Translations under genes and position numbers: made by a program
Notes under the pieces: model-generated
The model's database searches: none
What the model saw: only the letters and a program-made list of their open reading frames with translations
Told to the model about the DNA's origin: nothing
Shown: in pieces, positions 32,853-42,766 of the stretch
How positions within the stretch are numbered: the first letter of the stretch is position 1
How the letters are laid out: each line of letters begins with the position of its first letter
Source of the DNA: Lachnospiraceae bacterium
GTDB lineage: Bacteria > Bacillota > Clostridia > Lachnospirales > Lachnospiraceae
Reading direction: 5' to 3'
Length of the DNA: 64,000 bases
Assembly: GCA_017434885.1 (NCBI GenBank)
Contig: JAFSGE010000016.1
Span: forward strand, 1 to 64,000

Positions 32853-35474
32853 CTAAGATACCATAACTTCAATTCTGCTTCCAACATTGGTTTTGTGGAT
32901 TTTAATTTGGTCACTGATTTTTTCGGAAAGTTCCGGCACATGAGAGATAATTCCGATAAGCCTGTCCCTTTCTACCAATGACTGTAATGTAATACATGCC
33001 TGCTCCAGTGATTCGCTGTCAAGGCTTCCGAATCCCTCATCAATAAACAAAGTCTCTACTCTCACTCCGCCGCTAAGTGCCTGCACCACATCACTCATTC
33101 CAAGCGCAAGGGCAAGGGAAGTTTTAAAACTTTCGCCTCCCGACAATGTTTTTACGGAACGGTATTTACCGGTGTAATAATCAAGCACCTCCATCTCCAG
33201 GTTGTCCTTACTTCTTCCATCGGTTACCATCTCTGCCCTGCGCAGCTCATATCGGCCGCTGCTCATAACCTTAAGTCTGATATTTGCCGCACGCAAAATT
33301 TCCTCAAAATAGGCTGCCAGTACATATTGCTCAAACACCAGCCTAAGTCTGTTATTTCCGCTTGCCGTATCATCCAGTCTCTTTACCACTGCATATTGCT
33401 GCTCCAGCTTTTGCATCTGCTTTTGCTTTTCCTGCAAAGAAACTGTCAAACGATTAATTTCCTGTCTGTAATATTTCTTTTTTTCCAGTTCTTCCCTGAA
33501 AGTATTTCGGATGCTTCTTGCATCCTCCAATTGGTCTTTCAGTTTCTCTATATCTCCGGGCCGCTTTCCTTGTAACTCCTGCTCTAAATGGATGCACATC
33601 TGCTCGTTGGCATGACAGGCTTCCCTATACACCGAAATTTCCGCCGCCACATCTTTTCTGCCTCTTTCAGGTAAAAATGCCTCTTTGTATGCCTCTGTGG
33701 ATGCAAAACCTTTTAAATTACACTGTCTGTCAAACTCAGCCTGTGCCTGTTCTTTTAAAAGAAGCTTCTGTCCGTGTTCCTTTTGCAGTTCCTGTAACAG
33801 TTTTTCTTTCTCCCGGATTCTGACTTCACATTCCTCATATTCCTTCTTCCGGTCAAGAAACTGTTCTTTGGTATATTTCTTTAAATACTCCTGTTCAAAG
33901 GAATCTCTATTTTCTCTTTTTTGTCTTAGTACCTCAGCTTCCTTTTCCGTCTCCACCAGGCGTCCGTATATGAGGCTTTTCCGCTCATTACAGGCTGAAG
34001 TCTTCCCGTGAAGAGACATCCCCTCTTTGCGCAGCACTTCAAATATTTGTTTTTTTTGCTCCACTTCCTGTTTCGTTGCTACTTCCTTTGGAAGCTTTGC
34101 TTTTGCCGGATGCTTTAAGGAACCGCAAACCGGACAGGGTATATTCTCGGCAAGTTCCTGTGCCAACAGTCCTGCCATAGCATGACGATATTGCTTATCA
34201 GCCAGTTCATAAGCTGCTTTTGCCAATTCTTCTTTTTCTTCCGCCTGCAGATATTCTTTTTGTAATTCTGTAAGCTCTCTCTCACAAGCCGTAAACTGCC
34301 CGGCAAGTTCTTCTTTCTGTTTTTCCAGTTTTCTCCAAAGCAGTTCTGCCTCGTATGCCTGCTCCAGCTGCTTTGTCTTTTTTCCGAATTCCTGCTCTTT
34401 TTCCTGCCTCTTTCGTAACTGTGTCAATTCATTTTGTAAGCTCAAAACCTTCTGCTCTGCTTCATCTGCATCCGTTTTGGCATGGGCATTTGCCTGCTCA
34501 TAAGCTTGTACCTCCAGTGCCTGTTGGGCAAGATGAAGTCTCTCTTCCTTTTCCGCAATCCTCTTTGCCTGTTGCTTTAGTTGTTCTTTAAGTAAAAGCT
34601 GTTCCTGCCTTTTTTGATATAATGTGCGGATTTGTTCTTCACGGCTTACTTTTGCAGTCAGTTCTTCAACCTGCATCTCCGCTTCCGCGTTTTGCCTCAC
34701 AAGACCGGCATACTGTACTTTCAGTTCCTCATTTGCTTCACTTAAAAATTGCAGAATCCCGTCATAATAATAATGTCCGTCTCCGGTCAGTTCTTCCCAT
34801 TTACGCTTATGTTCGTCTGTGGGCTGGAAAAATGTAATATCTTCTTCCATCCTGTGCCGAAATTCCATTACATGTTTATAAAGGGCACTGCTTCTGCTAC
34901 GCAATTCCCCTGCCATTCTGTCATACATTTCCGTATCAAATATCTCCCGGAAAATGCGGGACTTTTCACCGGAGTTTGCGGTCAGAAGTTTGGCAAATTC
35001 GCCCTGGGCAATGAGTGACAACTGCTTAAACTGTCTGTAATCAAGGCGAAGAAGTTCCTTAATTTTCCCGGTCACTTCACTGCTCCCTTCTATCTTTTCC
35101 CCGGAAGGAAGCGTCAGATAAGCACGCTCTTTTTCTTTGGTCATATCCTGACCGCCTGTTTTTCTCTTTTTGGGGCGCAGATATTCCGGATTGCGGTAAA
35201 TATGATAAGCTGAGCTTCCATGTGTCATAAAAAGCTCCACATAGGTCGGCATATCTTCCTTTGCAAAGTCACTTCTTACACTGTTTTTTTCCCTGACCGT
35301 TCCGCTCATGGTTCCGTAAAGGGCATAGGTAATGGCATCAAAAATAGTGGTCTTTCCCGCTCCCGTTGCACCGGTAATCAGAAAAAGTCCTCTCTCATCC
35401 AATCTGCTAAAATCAATTTCCTGCTTTTGGGAATAGGGTCCCCATCCGCAAAGAATCAATTTGGTTGGTTTCAT
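32853..35474 (-). CDS. sbcC: Exonuclease SbcC (Rad50-like ATPase subunit)
   Basis: 873-residue SMC-like subunit of the SbcCD nuclease that cuts hairpins and DNA ends. Walker A ITGATGAGKTTIFDAI near residue 35, long coiled coils (about 180-440 and 470-720) with a zinc hook CPVC near residue 443, signature LSGGESFKTSLALALG near 775 and Walker B LFIDEGFGSLD near 820. It is shorter than the 1000-1050-residue E. coli form, mainly in the coiled coils. Its ATG overlaps the sbcD stop (ATGA), so the subunits are translationally coupled. Confidence 0.95.
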   Translation of the reverse strand: MKPTKLILCGWGPYSQKQEIDFSRLDERGLFLITGATGAGKTTIFDAITYALYGTMSGTVREKNSVRSDFAKEDMPTYVELFMTHGSSAYHIYRNPEYLRPKKRKTGGQDMTKEKERAYLTLPSGEKIEGSSEVTGKIKELLRLDYRQFKQLSLIAQGEFAKLLTANSGEKSRIFREIFDTEMYDRMAGELRSRSSALYKHVMEFRHRMEEDITFFQPTDEHKRKWEELTGDGHYYYDGILQFLSEANEELKVQYAGLVRQNAEAEMQVEELTAKVSREEQIRTLYQKRQEQLLLKEQLKQQAKRIAEKEERLHLAQQALEVQAYEQANAHAKTDADEAEQKVLSLQNELTQLRKRQEKEQEFGKKTKQLEQAYEAELLWRKLEKQKEELAGQFTACERELTELQKEYLQAEEKEELAKAAYELADKQYRHAMAGLLAQELAENIPCPVCGSLKHPAKAKLPKEVATKQEVEQKKQIFEVLRKEGMSLHGKTSACNERKSLIYGRLVETEKEAEVLRQKRENRDSFEQEYLKKYTKEQFLDRKKEYEECEVRIREKEKLLQELQKEHGQKLLLKEQAQAEFDRQCNLKGFASTEAYKEAFLPERGRKDVAAEISVYREACHANEQMCIHLEQELQGKRPGDIEKLKDQLEDARSIRNTFREELEKKKYYRQEINRLTVSLQEKQKQMQKLEQQYAVVKRLDDTASGNNRLRLVFEQYVLAAYFEEILRAANIRLKVMSSGRYELRRAEMVTDGRSKDNLEMEVLDYYTGKYRSVKTLSGGESFKTSLALALGMSDVVQALSGGVRVETLFIDEGFGSLDSESLEQACITLQSLVERDRLIGIISHVPELSEKISDQIKIHKTNVGSRIEVMVS

Positions 35475-36589
35475 TGCAGTCCTTTCACAACATCAGTTAT
35501 TATCTTTTTTTCTTCGTCCGACATTTCTTCCTCTCTGACTACTTCATAAAAATCCTCAAAGAGGGATACCGGCTCCTTCTTGCCTATCGTTAAGCTGCCT
35601 GCAGAAACATTTTCCCTTTCCTGCTTTTCATCTCTTACAATCTGCATTACATTGGGATAAATACTTCTCAAAGTACCGATAGGATCTACCAATTCCTCTT
35701 TATCCGTCAATATTGCCTGAATATAGTCTTGCCGTGCGGAACGTTCTAATGCACCCTTCTCCATAATTTCCTGCAAAGTTCCTTTTACCTTACGGAACTC
35801 TCTGTATGGATGCAATGCTATTTTTTCCACGCTGACAAGTCCTTCTTTTCCTATTTCTACAAGACAAACGGATTTGTCTCCATCGCCTTCCCCAAAGGAA
35901 TATTTCAGCGGCGCGCCTGCATAATACATGGGACGCTCAGAAATCTGCTGCGGTTTATGAATATGTCCCAACGCAACATAATCAAAGCCTTCCAGTAAAG
36001 AAGCCTCTACATTATCAAGCCCGCCCACATGTACTGTTGTTTCTCCGTCCGACAATTCAGGTTCTTTTCCACCGTCCGTAACAAAATAATGGGTTAACAG
36101 TATTTTGGGAATATCACTTTGGTTTTTGTCATAAGTTTTCAGTATTTTTTCCACCGCTTCACCGCTGGTACCCGCATCTGCCTGCGCAGGCTTCACAAAA
36201 GGAAGCAATACTACTTCTACCGCTTCCTCCCCTTTTTCCACTACATAAGTAGAAAGCTGTCCGTCATAAAGCGCTCCGATTCCGATTTTCTGCTTTGCAA
36301 GCATCTCTTCCCCAAAGCTTAACCTCTCTGCCGAGTCATGGTTTCCGCTTATCATAAATACCCACATTCCTGCTTTGGTAAGCTCTGTCAGAAATGCATC
36401 CAGCAAAAGAACTGCTTCTCCTGTGGGAATTGCCCTGTCATAAACATCTCCTGCAATGAGGACACCGTCCACCTTATGTCTTACGGCAAGTCTTCTTATT
36501 TGTTCTAAAATAAATCTTTGATCATCTAACATAGAAAAATCATTAACAATCTTTCCGATGTGCAGATCTGCTGTGTGTAAAAATTTCAT
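35471..36589 (-). CDS. sbcD: Exonuclease SbcD (Mre11-like nuclease subunit)
   Basis: 372-residue metallophosphoesterase, catalytic partner of SbcC. The metal-binding motifs appear in order: HTADLHIGK (near residue 5), LIAGDVYD (near 48), SGNHDS (near 82) and YVALGHIHKPQ (near 205). The ATG at 36589 is preceded by GGAGAGGAAATAAT; an in-frame extension to 36649 has no such site. The upstream region holds 59-bp tandem repeats. Confidence 0.95.
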   Translation of the reverse strand: MKFLHTADLHIGKIVNDFSMLDDQRFILEQIRRLAVRHKVDGVLIAGDVYDRAIPTGEAVLLLDAFLTELTKAGMWVFMISGNHDSAERLSFGEEMLAKQKIGIGALYDGQLSTYVVEKGEEAVEVVLLPFVKPAQADAGTSGEAVEKILKTYDKNQSDIPKILLTHYFVTDGGKEPELSDGETTVHVGGLDNVEASLLEGFDYVALGHIHKPQQISERPMYYAGAPLKYSFGEGDGDKSVCLVEIGKEGLVSVEKIALHPYREFRKVKGTLQEIMEKGALERSARQDYIQAILTDKEELVDPIGTLRSIYPNVMQIVRDEKQERENVSAGSLTIGKKEPVSLFEDFYEVVREEEMSDEEKKIITDVVKGLQ

Positions 36590-36636
36590 ATTATTTCCTC
36601 TCCGTTCAATTCTTCGGTATGAGCTCACTCGCAAAC

Positions 36637-36779
36637 ATGTGCTTCGCACATATTATATCATAAACATTGCTTTGCAAGTTTATGATCAATTCCAAATGTG
36701 CTTCGCACATATTATATCATAAACATTGCTTTGCAAGTTTATGATCAATTCCAAATGTGCTTCGCACATATTATATCAT
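36637..36779. repeat. 59-bp tandem repeat, 2.4 copies
   Basis: Two identical 59-bp units (36637-36695, 36696-36754) and 25 bases of a third. Each unit has a small perfect hairpin ATGTGC-TTC-GCACAT and a larger one with CATAAAC/GTTTATG arms around TTGC-TTT-GCAA. It lies between the PHP-gene terminator and sbcD. It has too few copies and no spacers, so it is not CRISPR. Confidence 0.9.
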
Positions 36780-36800
36780 AGCATATCGCAGTTACAAAAA

Positions 36801-36830
36801 AAAGAAGACATTTTCATTAATGTCCTCTTT
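36801..36830 (-). terminator. Terminator after the PHP gene
   Basis: AAAGAAGACATT / AATGTCCTCTTT stem with a TTCATT loop and, on the minus strand, a run of eight T. It lies 9 bases past the PHP-gene stop. Confidence 0.85.
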
Positions 36831-36839
36831 CTTCTTTTC

Positions 36840-37583
36840 TTATATTTTATCTCCATGTCTGTTATACACATTATCACCGTCGGTAAGCAGATAATCTTCC
36901 TGCAAAATAGCTTTACAATAATCATGTATGTCTGTAAGCCTTCTTTTAAAAGCCACTCCACCGTGAAATAAAAATGTACTGTGTATATCTGACCCCGCCG
37001 TCATGGGAAGCCGATGCTTTTTTGCATAAGCAATTGCCTGTATATCCCATTCATGATTATTATGGGAGATACTCAAATGGCTGGAATGCGTCGCGTTCAC
37101 TGTTTCCACTGCATCTACATACTCCGGAAAAAGCCTCACTGCGGGAATATAATCTTCTTTTCGAAAGGGATGTGCCTGCACAATCATGCCGCCTGCTTCA
37201 TGAATCATTTGAAACTGTTTCTCAATGGAAGCATCCTTTATTGCCGGATGGTTTTTCAGCCATTCCTTATCTACTCCGTATATCAGAAATTCAGTTCCCT
37301 GATAATTGGCCTCGTATCCAAAAAAAACATCAAAATCGTTTTTATCTCCCCAGGCTTTTGCATGCTCGTATCCCTTACAAAACCGTTCAATCCATTCTTC
37401 CCAGGAATAGTCACCGTCTATGCAATGGTTTCCGTACCAGTTATGCTCTGTTACAATCATTCCTGCATAACCGGCCGCTTTACATGCCTGTGCCATTTCC
37501 TCCCCGGTATTTCTTGCACACCTGCTGCTTTCGCAGGTGTGCAAATGTGTTTCATAAAGATACGGATATTCTTCCCTTTTCAT
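36840..37583 (-). CDS. PHP-domain metal-dependent hydrolase
   Basis: 247-residue single-domain PHP protein, related to histidinol phosphatases and RNase AM-type hydrolases. Metal ligands are visible as ETHLHTCESS (residues 11-20), TEHNWYGNH (about 46-54), GYEANYQGTE, QAHPFR (about 141-146), NATHSSHLS and AGSDIHS (about 203-209). The Cys-rich stretch CESSRC next to HLH is a small peculiarity. It sits between the surface-protein gene (10-base gap) and a terminator, so the two probably share a transcript. Substrate unknown. Confidence 0.85.
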   Translation of the reverse strand: MKREEYPYLYETHLHTCESSRCARNTGEEMAQACKAAGYAGMIVTEHNWYGNHCIDGDYSWEEWIERFCKGYEHAKAWGDKNDFDVFFGYEANYQGTEFLIYGVDKEWLKNHPAIKDASIEKQFQMIHEAGGMIVQAHPFRKEDYIPAVRLFPEYVDAVETVNATHSSHLSISHNNHEWDIQAIAYAKKHRLPMTAGSDIHSTFLFHGGVAFKRRLTDIHDYCKAILQEDYLLTDGDNVYNRHGDKI

Positions 37584-37593
37584 GATTCCTTCA

Positions 37594-40500
37594 TTACTTC
37601 TTTCTGTTGAATATTAGTAAGGCACCGATTACAATTGCAATACTTCCGAGCACAATCAGTATCATAATACCGGTGGCTTTTACGGGTTCTTCTGCCGGTG
37701 CATCTTTTGCAGCAAGTTCTGCCTTATGCTCTGCTTCCTTCTGCGCCTCCATCTTTATCCGCTCTTCCTGTATCATTTCTACCTTTGTCTCTAAAGTCTG
37801 TTCACTGACAATAATGACATAGTCAGATGCATGTTTAAAGTTAAATGCCGCTTTACCCTCTGCGTTTACAGGCGCTGCACACATAAATTCAAATTCCTTG
37901 GTCTTTTCATTGTAGTAGAAGAGATTTGCATACTCTCCTTCTGCCGCTTCATCAATTGCCACTGTAAGCACTGCATCAAAACCGAATTCTCCTTCATGGG
38001 CAAGCGAAAGTTCTATGTATCTGGTCTCACCGGTTACCAGTTCTTTCAGTTTTTCTTCCGGAATATCACTGTCGCCAAGTATTGCCGCAAAGTCAATATC
38101 TCCGATAGGTTCCGAAGAAATCTTACTTCCGTCAATGGTCCATGTTATACTTTCGGACATATCAAGTACCATCTCCGTTCCCTCTTCACGTATCTTTTGA
38201 ATTGTTTCCGCATAAACCTTGGTGTTTTCTTTCATTTCCATAACGACAGATTTTTGCACACCGGTATTTTGTGTTGCCTCCCCTGTTGTCTCAGTCGAAG
38301 TTGCAGCCTCCTGACTCTGTGAGTTTTCTGTTGTTTGCGTAGTTTCTGTTACATCTTCATTTAGAGTCGCAGGTGTTGCTGTAGGTGTTGCTTCAGGTAT
38401 TGTTTCTTCCTGTACAGGCTGTGGCAGGATCTCAACTAACTGCTCATGTCTTTCCGGTTCCTTTGTGGGCTTTTCCGTTGCCACTTCCGTCACTGTTTCT
38501 GTTACCTTAGGTGTCGCTGTGGGCGCTGTCGTAGGACTTACTGTTGCCTTAGGACTGGCTGTAGGCGCTACCGTAGGACTTGCCGTTGCCTTCGGGCTGG
38601 CTGTAGGCACTGTCGTAGGACTTGCTGTTGCCTTAGGACTGGCTGTAGGCGCCGCCGTAGGACTTGCCGTTGCCTTAGGACTGGCTGTAGGCGCTACCGT
38701 AGGACTTGCCGTTGCCTTAGGGCTGGCTGTAGGCGCTGCCGTAGGACTTGCCGTTGCCTTTGGTGTCGCTGTGGGCGCCGCCGTAGGACTTGCTGTTGCC
38801 TTTGGTGTCGCTGTGGGCGCCGCCGTAGGGCTTGCTGTTGCCTTCGGTGTCGCTGTGGGCGCCGCCGTAGGGCTTGCTGTTGCCTTCGGTGTTGCTGTGG
38901 GCGTTGCCGTAGGGCTTGCTGTTGCCTTCGGTGTTGCTGTGGGCGTTGCCGTAGGGCTTGCTGTTGCCTTCGGTGTTGCTGTGGGCGTTGCCGTAGGGCT
39001 TGCTGTGGCCTTCGGACTCGCTGTAGGCATTGCCGCCGAATCCTCTGTTTCTTTTTTATCTTCTGCCGTACCGGCTGTCGGCGTCGCTGTTGCTGTTGGT
39101 GTCGCTGTTGGTGTTGCCGTCGGTGTCGCCGTGGGTGTTACTGTTGGCGTTGCCGTGGGCGTTGCTGTGGGCGTTGCCGTGGGCGTCGCTGTCGGTGTTG
39201 CCGTGGGTGTCGCTGTTGGAGTCGCCGTGGGCGTCGATGTCGGTGTTGCCGTGGGCGTCGATGTCGGTGTTGCCGTGGGCGTCGATGTCGGTGTTGCCGT
39301 GGGCGTCGGCGTTGCTGTCACGATTGTCCCCGGTATCGGACATGCCTGCTCCGGCATCATATTATATACCGGAATTTTAAACACAAAGGTATTCTCCAAT
39401 GCCCCTGCATTTACATATGCCTGCTTTACCTTTACGGACTCCGTATAAGGTGCCCTGATATTTTGCATATACTGGTGCGTATATAAACTGTGATATCTTC
39501 CGTCTACATTAAATTTTTGAAGATAAATGGTGTCCTGTCCCTTCAAAATATAATTTTCTGCCAAAATACCGGCACCGCCGTACAAAGATTTATATCTGCT
39601 GTTCCATCCTTTATTCTTGGCATAAGTAAGACCGGAAACAATTACTTCTGTATCCGTCTTGCCGGATGCGCTCACATTAAAGTAATTATAATATCCCTCA
39701 TACCCGGAATATGTACCTGAAATCAAAGGTGATGTTCCTTTTCCCTGCTCCTGATAAACACGGCTTCCCAAGTGGAACGGACTTACTCCTAAGGTTGAGC
39801 CGACCTTATAGAATGCCTCTGCGTAAGACATATTTTCACCGGGAACATCGCCGGACATAAAAGTACCGCTAAGAAGCATCTTTACCGCGTCTGTTGTATG
39901 ATAAGATTCGTTAAAGGTCAACTGTTCAAATTGGAAAATTCTCGCTTCTTCCAAAAAGTTTCGCGGGTCCATGTAATAGGCAATGGCCTCTTTTGACGCA
40001 TAATACCATCCCTGTCCGTATTCTTCACCCTTATATGCAGCTCCCATAGACGCGCTGATTAAGCTTCTGTCCTTGGAGTTCTGTGCTTTTACCGCACTAT
40101 CCCAACTAATATATGTATTTTGTCTTACAAATATCCAGTTGGGATGCTTTCTTTTTAATTCAATTAATTTATCCTGATAAGACTCCGGGAACTGCTCTAC
40201 ATCTGCATAGGATATACCGAATGTTGCAACCATAGCTGCCAAGTATGAGCCCAAATACTCCTGCTCCCATTCCATAAACACTTCATTGGAATAAGCAAGA
40301 TATTCCCGCTCTACATAACCGGTTACCGTGCCATTCTCCGAAACATAAGAAACCTGATACCAGATTTTTCTGTTAGCATCAATTTCGACACCAATAATAT
40401 CTACGGTGGTACCTGTTGCCACCTGACACACAGACTCACCCGATGCATCTGCTTCCTTCTTTAATTCATAACTTTCACATAGGTAAATAAGCGCCTGAAC

Positions 40501-40992
40501 ACTTTCTTCTTCCAAAACAGACAATAATGCCTCTTTCGCCTCTCCGATATAAGCCTGCTCCTCCTCTGTCATCTCCATTGGCACAATCACCTGCATACAG
40601 GGAACATCCCAATAGGAATCCAGGCTTTCTGACAGTTCATATACTTCTTCATCCCAGCAGGGCATAAACTCATAAAAATCATAGTTGGTTTCTTCGTAAT
40701 CGTCTGTACTCTCCCATGTAACGGAAATTTCTGCCCTTTCCTCTCCGTCAAGTTCAGCCACTATTGCCTCCGGCATCATCGCAAGCAATTCATCCAAACT
40801 CGCACGTTCATCCAGCACCAGACAATTTTCTTCTATTTCATCAAATCCGGTAATTACATATCTTTCTTCGTCTGTCTCCTGCGTCACTTCGTTGATTGCT
40901 TCCGCATTTTCCGTAGCAAAAACAGACATACTGTTAAAAAACAGAACGCCTGCCATAAGTAAACATATTGCTGTAAAATGTCTCTTTTTCAT
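37594..40992 (-). CDS. Secreted glucosaminidase-like cell-wall protein with Pro/Thr/Ala repeats
   Basis: 1132-residue surface protein. Order: signal peptide (FNSMSVFA, cleavage near residue 26), acidic region, an SH3-like domain ([11 protein letters not shown]...GYVEREYL, about 195-245), a glucosaminidase-like catalytic region ([21 protein letters not shown] near 290, [13 protein letters not shown] near 355, [18 protein letters not shown] near 410), a Thr/Pro/Ala-rich stalk (about 560-835), a Thr/Glu-rich stretch, a beta-rich domain (about 930-1075) and a C-terminal membrane helix (about 1107-1127) ending NRKK. There is no LPXTG, so it is anchored by the helix rather than by sortase. The ATG has AAAGGAAACACAG upstream. 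Confidence 0.87.
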   Translation of the reverse strand: MKKRHFTAICLLMAGVLFFNSMSVFATENAEAINEVTQETDEERYVITGFDEIEENCLVLDERASLDELLAMMPEAIVAELDGEERAEISVTWESTDDYEETNYDFYEFMPCWDEEVYELSESLDSYWDVPCMQVIVPMEMTEEEQAYIGEAKEALLSVLEEESVQALIYLCESYELKKEADASGESVCQVATGTTVDIIGVEIDANRKIWYQVSYVSENGTVTGYVEREYLAYSNEVFMEWEQEYLGSYLAAMVATFGISYADVEQFPESYQDKLIELKRKHPNWIFVRQNTYISWDSAVKAQNSKDRSLISASMGAAYKGEEYGQGWYYASKEAIAYYMDPRNFLEEARIFQFEQLTFNESYHTTDAVKMLLSGTFMSGDVPGENMSYAEAFYKVGSTLGVSPFHLGSRVYQEQGKGTSPLISGTYSGYEGYYNYFNVSASGKTDTEVIVSGLTYAKNKGWNSRYKSLYGGAGILAENYILKGQDTIYLQKFNVDGRYHSLYTHQYMQNIRAPYTESVKVKQAYVNAGALENTFVFKIPVYNMMPEQACPIPGTIVTATPTPTATPTSTPTATPTSTPTATPTSTPTATPTATPTATPTATPTATPTATPTATPTVTPTATPTATPTATPTATATPTAGTAEDKKETEDSAAMPTASPKATASPTATPTATPKATASPTATPTATPKATASPTATPTATPKATASPTAAPTATPKATASPTAAPTATPKATASPTAAPTATPKATASPTAAPTASPKATASPTVAPTASPKATASPTAAPTASPKATASPTTVPTASPKATASPTVAPTASPKATVSPTTAPTATPKVTETVTEVATEKPTKEPERHEQLVEILPQPVQEETIPEATPTATPATLNEDVTETTQTTENSQSQEAATSTETTGEATQNTGVQKSVVMEMKENTKVYAETIQKIREEGTEMVLDMSESITWTIDGSKISSEPIGDIDFAAILGDSDIPEEKLKELVTGETRYIELSLAHEGEFGFDAVLTVAIDEAAEGEYANLFYYNEKTKEFEFMCAAPVNAEGKAAFNFKHASDYVIIVSEQTLETKVEMIQEERIKMEAQKEAEHKAELAAKDAPAEEPVKATGIMILIVLGSIAIVIGALLIFNRKK
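38515..39027. repeat. 42-bp coding repeats (12 units) in the surface-protein stalk
   Basis: Twelve consecutive 14-residue units of the type [14 protein letters not shown]. Units near the C-terminal end use Ser before Pro-Lys, the others mostly Thr, showing stepwise duplication. Copy number is likely to vary between strains. Confidence 0.88.
39070..39315. repeat. Short Thr-Pro repeats in the surface-protein stalk
   Basis: Tracts of TPTATP and TPTSTP encoded by 12- to 24-bp periodic DNA, N-terminal to the 42-bp repeats. Such DNA is prone to slippage and to assembly collapse. Confidence 0.8.
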
Positions 40993-41041
40993 CTGTGTTT
41001 CCTTTGTATCTCAACAATTTTTTACATACATTTCCATATTT

Positions 41042-41070
41042 ACTTTACTATAATAACAAATTTATGTCAA
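41042..41070 (-). promoter_or_regulatory. Promoter of the surface-protein gene
   Basis: TTGACA (41065-41070), 17 bases, TAAAGT (41042-41047) on the minus strand, abutting the sigF stop codon. Confidence 0.75.
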
Positions 41071-41799
41071 CTAATTGCCTTTTTCTATTTTTTCTCGCAT
41101 ACCAAGCAATATTCTCTTTTCCAGTCTGCTCACCTGAACCTGACTGATTCCAAGCAATTTTGCCACCTCTGTCTGTGTCTTTTCCTGATAATACCGCAAA
41201 ACAATCAGCTGTTTCTCTTTTTCCGAAAGTCCGGTAAGCAGTTGATGAATTACCAGCTGATTTAGTAGTCTCTCCTGCTCGTTTTTTCCCTCATCTGCCA
41301 ATTGGTCTACCATACAGATTTCACTGCCGTCGTTCTGATATACAGAACGGTAAATCGATTCCACCTGTACATTGGCTTCCATGGATAATATCACTTCTTC
41401 CTCCGTCAATGCCGCCTCTGCTGCCACTTCCTTCAATAACGGTTCTCTTCCGTATTCTTTACTCAATTTTTCTCTTGCATATTTTGCCCGTATTCCGTTT
41501 TCTTTTAACGTTCTTGAAACCTTAATCATTCCGTCGTCTCTGATAAAGCGCTTGATTTCCCCCGTTATTAACGGAACCGCATAGGTTGAAAACTTTACTT
41601 CAAATGCCACATTGAATTTATCTACTGCCTTCATAAGGCCGATAACGCCAATCTGAAACAAATCCTCCATCTCATATCCCCTTCCCGCAAACCGCTTTAC
41701 GATATGATGTACCAGTCCCAGATTCTGCTCAATCAGTACTTCTCTTGCTTCCTTTTCTCCTGCCTGTGCCCGCCTGATTAGTACTGCCGTCTCTGCCAT
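41071..41799 (-). CDS. sigF: Forespore sigma factor SigF (SpoIIAC)
   Basis: 242-residue sigma factor of the SigB/F/G class, the first forespore-specific sigma. Region 2 (DLFQIGVIGLMKAVDKFN near residue 47, FSTYAVPLITGEIKRF near 70), region 3 and region 4 (TQTEVAKLLGISQVQVSRLEKRI near 208) are complete. The ATG at 41799 is preceded by AGGAGTAACCT, 3 bases after the spoIIAB stop. The operon order spoIIAA-spoIIAB-sigF fixes it as SigF rather than SigG. Confidence 0.95.
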   Translation of the reverse strand: MAETAVLIRRAQAGEKEAREVLIEQNLGLVHHIVKRFAGRGYEMEDLFQIGVIGLMKAVDKFNVAFEVKFSTYAVPLITGEIKRFIRDDGMIKVSRTLKENGIRAKYAREKLSKEYGREPLLKEVAAEAALTEEEVILSMEANVQVESIYRSVYQNDGSEICMVDQLADEGKNEQERLLNQLVIHQLLTGLSEKEKQLIVLRYYQEKTQTEVAKLLGISQVQVSRLEKRILLGMREKIEKGN

Positions 41800-41802
41800 A
41801 GG

Positions 41803-42315
41803 TTACTCCTCTTGTCGTATCCATGACATTGTTCCCAGTTTCTTTTTCATCAGTACAGTGGTTCCCACTCCCGGCTGCGAAATGACTTCCAAATCATCCA
41901 TGAATGCTTCCATAAATGCAAAGCCCATGCCGGAACGGTCCATTTCCGGCTTTGTGGTAAAAAGAGGTTCCATAGCTTGTTCAATATTATCGATTCCCCT
42001 TCCTTCATCTGTAATTTCCACAGAAAGTACATCCTCTGAAAGCTTGCAATGCATAACCACCTTTGCCTCTTTCTCCTCCTGTATCAATTCTTCTCTGTCA
42101 TACCCGTGAATAATTGCATTTGTCACCGCCTCAGACACTGCCGTTTTAATATCGGCAATTTCTTCCAACGTAGGATTTAAAGGTGTCACAAAGGCTGCCA
42201 CCGCCACTCTCGCAAAGGATTCGTTTTCTGATACTGCATCAAACTCCACTCTCATTTCATTCTTATTTATTCTTCGTTTTTTTAAGTTTTCCGTCAAACT
42301 TCTTGCCGTCTCCAT
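41803..42315 (-). CDS. spoIIAB: Anti-sigma F factor SpoIIAB
   Basis: GHKL-type kinase that binds SigF and phosphorylates SpoIIAA. Motifs: N-box SEAVTNAIIHGY, G1 DEGRGIDN and the C-terminal lid region DRSGMGFAFMEAFMDD. The start at 42315 has GAGGTTGAA in front and gives 170 residues, about 20 longer at the N-terminus than the usual 146; the extra stretch METARSLTENLKKRR is basic. An internal ATG before RVEFDAVSENE would give the standard length but lacks a good ribosome binding site. It lies 19 bases after spoIIAA. Confidence 0.94.
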   Translation of the reverse strand: METARSLTENLKKRRINKNEMRVEFDAVSENESFARVAVAAFVTPLNPTLEEIADIKTAVSEAVTNAIIHGYDREELIQEEKEAKVVMHCKLSEDVLSVEITDEGRGIDNIEQAMEPLFTTKPEMDRSGMGFAFMEAFMDDLEVISQPGVGTTVLMKKKLGTMSWIRQEE

Positions 42316-42334
42316 TTCAACCTCATTCCTTTCT

Positions 42335-42643
42335 TTATTCCATAATTTCAATCACTTTATGTAAACCGCATATCATTAATGTCCGCTTCACCCTGCTGTC
42401 TGCGTTGATAGCAAATACTTTACCGCCAAAATATGATATTTTTTTGTATCTTCCCAATATAATACCTATACCGGAGCTGTCCATGAATTTAGTATCTTCA
42501 AAATCAAACACTACATTTCCCACTCCCTCCGTCACGATATACTTATCTGCCGTTTTACTGATTTGCTGTGATTTGTGATGGTCTACCTCCTCCGGCATCT
42601 TCACCATCAGATAATTATCAATTACTTTAAAATCCTCTTCCAT
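42335..42643 (-). CDS. spoIIAA: Anti-sigma F factor antagonist SpoIIAA
   Basis: 102-residue STAS-domain protein. When dephosphorylated it displaces SpoIIAB from SigF and so starts forespore gene expression. The phosphorylation motif FMDSSGIGI (phospho-Ser at residue 57) is intact. The start follows AAAGGGGAAGAC. It is the first gene of the spoIIA operon. Confidence 0.95.
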   Translation of the reverse strand: MEEDFKVIDNYLMVKMPEEVDHHKSQQISKTADKYIVTEGVGNVVFDFEDTKFMDSSGIGIILGRYKKISYFGGKVFAINADSRVKRTLMICGLHKVIEIME

Positions 42644-42672
42644 GTCTTCCCCTTTCTTTTTTACATAAAAAC

Positions 42673-42684
42673 GGGCTAACGCCC
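42673..42684 (-). terminator. Short GC hairpin upstream of spoIIAA
   Basis: GGGC-TAAC-GCCC followed on the minus strand by GTTTTTATG, in the leader of spoIIAA. It could be a weak second terminator for the upstream operon. Confidence 0.45.
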
Positions 42685-42724
42685 ACTAAACGACTCCACG
42701 CTTTGCGAGCCGTCTTATCAGACA

Positions 42725-42754
42725 AAAAGAGGACATGATTCCATGTCCTCTTTT
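42725..42754 (-). terminator. Terminator of the efflux-folC-TPR operon
   Basis: Perfect 13-bp stem AAAAGAGGACATG / CATGTCCTCTTTT with T-runs, 12 bases past the zinc-ribbon/TPR gene stop. Confidence 0.88.
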
Positions 42755-42766
42755 GTAGTCTCTGAT

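Noticed and set aside
36637-36779. CRISPR array
   Set aside because: The 59-bp units are directly adjacent, with no unique spacers and no cas genes in the window.
38446-39486. Long plus-strand open frames opposite the surface-protein repeats
   Set aside because: They are Gly/Val or Cys/Arg-rich mirror frames of the 42-bp and Thr-Pro repeats, with no ribosome binding site; repeat DNA stays open in several frames.
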